Source of the DNA: Pelargonium nanum
Lineage: Eukaryota > Streptophyta > Magnoliopsida > Geraniales > Geraniaceae
DNA length: 33,053 bases
Reading direction: 5' to 3'
NCBI GenBank assembly: GCA_036897485.1
Contig: JAYMTF010000596.1
Location: forward strand, 1 to 33,053
A program made the translations under genes and the position numbers. Under the pieces are notes generated by a model. That model searched no databases and had not been told where the DNA came from. It worked only from the letters and a program-made list of their open reading frames with translations. Shown one piece after another: positions 29,901-33,053 of this stretch. Each line of letters starts with the position of its first letter. Positions within the stretch are counted from its first letter, which is position 1.

Positions 29901-31449
29901 TTTTATGAAAATTGCGTGTCGCCGTGTCTGTATCGTTTCGTATCGTGTGTCCGTGTCCGTGCAACATAGGTCATAATGATATCAAGTCAGCACTTCTGTT
30001 AAATTTAGATATGCCAATGGTGAAGAAGAAAGACTAGTTTGTTGATATTTACCTCTTTGTTTCTCTCCTGCACATTTTTTGCTGTAATATTTTTGTATTT
30101 CAGACACTCATACACATTGAAAAGAGAAAAGTTTGAATGTTTGATAGCCCAAATATTTCACTGTGGGTTTCTCTACTAGCATGTATCATATTTTAGTTGA
30201 ATGAGCTACTTTAATAGACAACATATTGCAGGTTAGCAAACAAACTGAACGTGGAACGAATACTCCAATTTCTCCTCCAGGCTTGTTCTTCCAGCATGCT
30301 GGGCACAGGTATGACATTGCCTGCTTTAGTTTAAAGAAAATAAAATTTAACAATCGTAGTGCTTTTTGATTACATGGGCCTTTGCTACAAGACACTATCT
30401 GCCGTTATGTCACCATTTATTAGGATATATGGTGATTTTTTTCTTGTCATTTGCCTTGCCCTTGTATGATGTATCTTTACCAAACTATATGAGATCTAGT
30501 ACTTATGGGGTGTGTGTACTGTTTGTAGTCATGGTCTTTTTAAACATGCGGTCTATTATTAAAAAAAGTTCTATATCTGCTTGGTTTTTTTCATGTGGAA
30601 TTTACAGAACTTGTAACTAAATGCCTTGTAAACAGCATTGGAGTCCTACGTTGATCTTATGCTAAATTTGAACCTGGCTTACATTGTTTACTTGGATGTC
30701 TTTTAAGGTGTTAGGTATGTTTTTGCATGAGTTCCTCTTATATGATTCATCTTTCTGCGTACACAGGGACAAAGTTGTCGACTTTCACTGGAATGCATTT
30801 GATCCATGGACTATTGTTAGTGTGTCTGATGACTGTGATACTACTGGTGGAGGCGGAACATTGCAGGTATCATCTGATCTATACTGTTTTGTGCAAAGAT
30901 GTAAATTCTCCGAATATGAATGTGATTTTGATGGAAGGTTAAGATGAAAATGAAGTGTTGCGAAGTCAATCAAATAACTGATCTGGGAAAGCTAATAAGT
31001 GAAACTAATGATAACCTGATTTGAAAAAATGAAGCATAAAGGGACAAATGTACCTAACATGTGATGTTACCTGTGAAGTAATTGCGAGAAAGACAACTTT
31101 TTTCTAGATGTATTTGAAGGATCATAATTTTTTTGCCGACTGGCAATAGTTCATAGATTACTGTTATTGAAGCTCTATTGATCTGTTTTGAGGTGGATAT
31201 CCTCGTCACAGTGACCTCCCTCCTAAAAGCAATTTATGTTCATTTGAGTGTCTTGCTATGTTTGTCAGTTAAAAATTCTATCAATTCTAACTGAAAATGA
31301 GTTAGTTGATGGTGGAAACTTGGAATGGTGTTTATGTGCAGATATGGCGAATGAGTGATTTGATCTACCGACCAGAAGAGGAGGTTTTGGCTGAACTGGA
31401 GAAGTTCAAGTCCCATGTGGTTGCTTGTACTTCAACAAAGCCTCAATAG
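23947..31449 (+). CDS. MSI4: MSI4/FVE-like WD40 histone-binding protein, 15 exons
   Basis: Nuclear WD40 protein of the RbAp46/48 (MSI) family. Arabidopsis MSI4/FVE acts with histone deacetylase, PRC2 and CUL4-DDB1 to repress FLC and promote flowering. Exons: 23947-24158, 24302-24365, 24528-24614, 24735-24797, 24901-24966, 25113-25187, 25781-25856, 26964-27165, 27440-27521, 28647-28720, 28879-28990, 29081-29155, 30232-30308, 30767-30866, 31342-31449. The sum is 1473 nt (490 aa; Arabidopsis about 507). The N-terminus has a basic KKRGRKPKPK motif (7-16). Residues about 44-72 are the histone-H4-binding entry helix region. WD repeats follow, with GHQDNAEF, GHDDTVEDVAF, AHDADLHCVDWNPHD, GHKAAVLCVQWSPD and GHRDKVVDFHW. 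A WDxR motif (WDAR, 298-301) suits DDB1 binding. Intron 2 is GC-AG. Introns 7, 9 and 12 exceed 1 kb and contain repeats. The gene looks intact. Confidence 0.96.
26073..26784. repeat. ~712-bp segment bounded by 12-bp inverted repeats (MSI4-like intron 7)
   Basis: AGCTATGTGGCA (26073-26084) is the exact reverse complement of TGCCACATAGCT (26773-26784). The sequence between has the look of a dispersed non-coding element (GCAAGTGTACTGAAATGCCC, then a CGAATACACAGAGACT motif, as in some plant retroelement LTRs; inference from memory). No matching target duplication was found directly outside the termini. Confidence 0.4.
27947..28109. repeat. Two-copy 82-bp tandem duplication (MSI4-like intron 9)
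   Basis: The segment starting AGCTATATG(A/G)ATGA and ending with AATCATTAGAGCTATTTT occurs at 27947-28028 and 28029-28109 with few differences. Just beyond lies a perfect 11-bp inverted repeat, GAACTGTCGTT (28130-28140) and AACGACAGTTC (28181-28191). Confidence 0.85.
29240..29998. repeat. Probable insertion flanked by ~28-bp duplications (MSI4-like intron 12)
   Basis: GGTCATAATGATGTCAAATC (29251 onward) recurs as GGTCATAATGATATCAAGTC (29969 onward), with similarity over about 28 bp. The ~690 bp between includes a long A-rich run (about 29418-29455). Its right end contains GTGTCCGTGTCCGTGCAACATAG, and a GGACACG motif lies near the left end. A separate short duplication, AAGATTTTAGT(G/A)GTCATAAT, occurs at 29240 and 29278. 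The duplications are longer than normal target-site duplications, so a composite origin is possible. Confidence 0.4.
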
Positions 31450-31529
31450 GGCCTGACTGATGGTTGCATGTACTTGTAGACCCTTTTGATAGAGTAGGAA
31501 AACTAGAAATATCTGTGGGATCACCTGTG

Positions 31530-31775
31530 AGGAATTTAAATTATTGACCCAAATAGTATTTGGTCTCTGTACTTTTTTTAACCTAAAATAGTCCATGACC
31601 TTTTAAATATGGACCTAAAATAGTAATCGTCGTTAGTTTTTCCGTTAAGTGGTCTGACGTGGAATTCCAATCATGTTAATTTATCATTATTTTTCAATTA
31701 ATTTGCTGATGAGGCGGGTCATGTGTTCACGTGAGTTGTTTAGTGTAGCCGGACTGTCACATCAACAAAATAGTT
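31530..31775. repeat. Probable repeat fragment downstream of the MSI4-like gene
   Basis: The stretch has the form (A/T)GGTCTCTGTACTTTTTT, then AAAATAGTCCATGACCTTTT, CGTTAGTTTTTCCGTTAAGT and GTCTGACGTGGA. This layout is familiar from common plant dispersed repeats, but I cannot name the family or fix its ends. Confidence 0.35.
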
Positions 31776-32870
31776 GAAGAGGATTCTTTTATAGACGCTG
31801 TCCAAGCGATCCCGAATTATATCCCGAGTGTGTTCCTTATTTTGCTTGATTTGTGTGCGGCCTTGGAACACATGATGAATTTGTTTTGGTGGAGTTCGGT
31901 GTCGCGGAGCTTACAAGTGTTCTTGGGACCCGTTGTGCGTGTCAAAGAGGGAAGGATGGGATTTCGCCAGGTGCATGAAACCAACCTAGCTTTGCTTGGT
32001 AAGCAGGCTAGTTTGTTCCCCAAAGTGACGAAGGGTAGGTATTATCCACATTGTTCTTGTTTTGATGCTCATATTGAATTGAATCCAAGTTACGTGTGGA
32101 GAAGTTTTAGAGCTATGCAATTAATGTTGAACTCGAGTAGTATTTGGAGAGTTGGGAATGGGCATGGCATCCGGGTTTTAAGGATAATTGGTTGGGTTGG
32201 TTTAGGGAGTCGCTGACATTGTCGGGTCCCTTGCGGGTTCAGAGGAGTTGGTGGTGGCTGGACTGTTTGAGGCCGGGCGGAGGAGATGGGGTTTGGGTTT
32301 GTTGGAAGAGTTGACATAGTTAATTCTGATGTGTTTAATTCCGTGTAGTAACAAGGAGCTTGATTATGTGTTATGTTCGGTTGGAGAAATGTCGGGTAAA
32401 TACTCTGTGGAGTTCTTACGAATTATTAACAGGTGTTGGAGTGGGTGCAAATGGGGTGGAAGCTCCTGGTAATTTATGATCAAGGTCAAGGTCGGGACTT
32501 TGTTCCTTGGCTTCTTCGATTGCGGGAGCAGAGGGTTGAGGTCGATACAGCTTGTCTGATGTGTGGCAGCGAGTGGTTTTCGATTAGGATTTTTTTTTTA
32601 TCTTCTCTCTTCTAAACTCAGGAATATGGATAGTATTAGGATTGGTTTGCTCATGGGAGACTGATTTAGCGCTAAAATTTTCTTTTATTAGTGTTGTTTT
32701 CAGTTTGTTTATCATCGTTCATCGAATCGGGTAGCTCAAGAGAATGCTAGGCTATCGGGTTTTGGGTCTGAGGGATCGAGTCGAGGTCCTGTGCTGTGCC
32801 GCCTGACTGCATTGTTACTATTTTGAATTCTAAGTAATATAAGCGTTTTTGTTTATATAAAAGAAAAAGT
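31776..32870 (+). mobile_element. Degenerate LINE: RT C-terminus, zinc-binding region, RNase H tail
   Basis: From about 31776 to 32216 one frame encodes the post-RT region of plant L1 elements: DAVQAIPNYIPSVF, MMNLFWW, GRMGFRQVHETNLALLGKQ, KGRYYPHCS, NPSYVWRSFRA and WRVGNGHGIR. A short deletion follows the LALLGKQ motif. About 32433-32590 contains RVEVDTACLMCGSEW, matching the zinc-binding region (V-D-x-x-C-x-x-C-G-x-E). About 32700-32826 contains FVYHRSSNRVAQENARLSG, the RNase H C-terminal motif. Most of RNase H is missing between these. Frame changes and stops show it is inactive. The end near 32870 is A-rich. It starts about 330 bp after the MSI4-like stop codon, in the same orientation. 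Confidence 0.75.
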
Positions 32871-32879
32871 TAATGTTTT

Positions 32880-33053
32880 GGTCTTTTCTTGTGTGTTTTC
32901 TTTGGGCCCAAAGCCCATTTATTTATTTTTCTCATTGTCCTAATCCAATTCCCAAGCCCATTTCAATTTGATTGTGTTTGTATCCAATATTCTTAATTGG
33001 TTTGGTCAAAATCAGATCAGGCCCATTCCTTTTCCCATCCAACCCATGACCTC
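32880..33053. promoter_or_regulatory. GCCCA-rich segment at the right edge
   Basis: TGGGCCCA, AAGCCCAT, AAGCCCAT and AGGCCCAT occur within about 170 bp. Clustered TGGGC(C/T) elements (site II) are typical of promoters of plant housekeeping genes, so a gene may begin beyond the window. No coding sequence is seen here. Confidence 0.3.

Noticed and set aside
31830..32216. 128-codon open frame as a separate gene downstream of MSI4
   Set aside because: The motifs (MGFRQVHETNLALLGKQ, NPSYVWRSFRA, WRVGNGHGIR) are those of plant L1 reverse transcriptase C-terminal regions, and it starts without ATG.

Overview
The window is nuclear DNA from a flowering plant, most likely a eudicot. It is AT-rich and contains an isolated plant-type tRNA gene, remnants of L1-type LINEs and short non-autonomous elements. 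It also carries three protein genes of land-plant families, two of which have many GT-AG introns. I cannot name the species from the sequence alone.

Layout: 1-360 holds two tandem copies of a MITE-like repeat. 891-1107 is the 3' end of a LINE on the minus strand. 1484-1557 is a tRNA-Val(CAC) gene on the minus strand. 1558-5906 is mostly unannotated AT-rich DNA with another LINE tail at 4213-4484. 5907-6854 (minus) is a single-exon gene for an A70-like protein (DUF4408 + DUF761). 7430-8300 is a decayed tandem array of about 85-bp units, split by a hAT-like MITE with a visible target-site duplication. 8300-14100 is intergenic, with degenerate repeats, a LINE tail (11181-11582) and the upstream region of the next gene.

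14124-22372 (plus) is an 18-exon gene for a very large ALE2-like receptor kinase, 1364 codons by my splice model. It has a signal peptide, a roughly 660-residue Pro/Ser-rich repetitive ectodomain, a conserved Cys-containing juxtamembrane module, one transmembrane helix and an intact RD-type kinase. 23947-31449 (plus) is a 15-exon gene for an MSI4/FVE-type WD40 protein of 490 residues. 31530-32870 is repeat DNA including a degenerate LINE (RT end, zinc-binding region, RNase H tail). The last 150 bp are rich in GCCCA motifs and may be a promoter for a gene beyond the edge.

In both intron-containing models the exon lengths sum to a multiple of three, and each junction restores the family sequence, which strongly supports them. 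The three genes act separately (PAMP-associated small protein, receptor kinase, chromatin WD40 protein) and do not form a functional cluster. I found no convincing undescribed system. The most unusual feature is the kinase ectodomain, built from fifteen consecutive symmetric phase-1 exons, a tandemly triplicated exon and two in-frame coding minisatellites.
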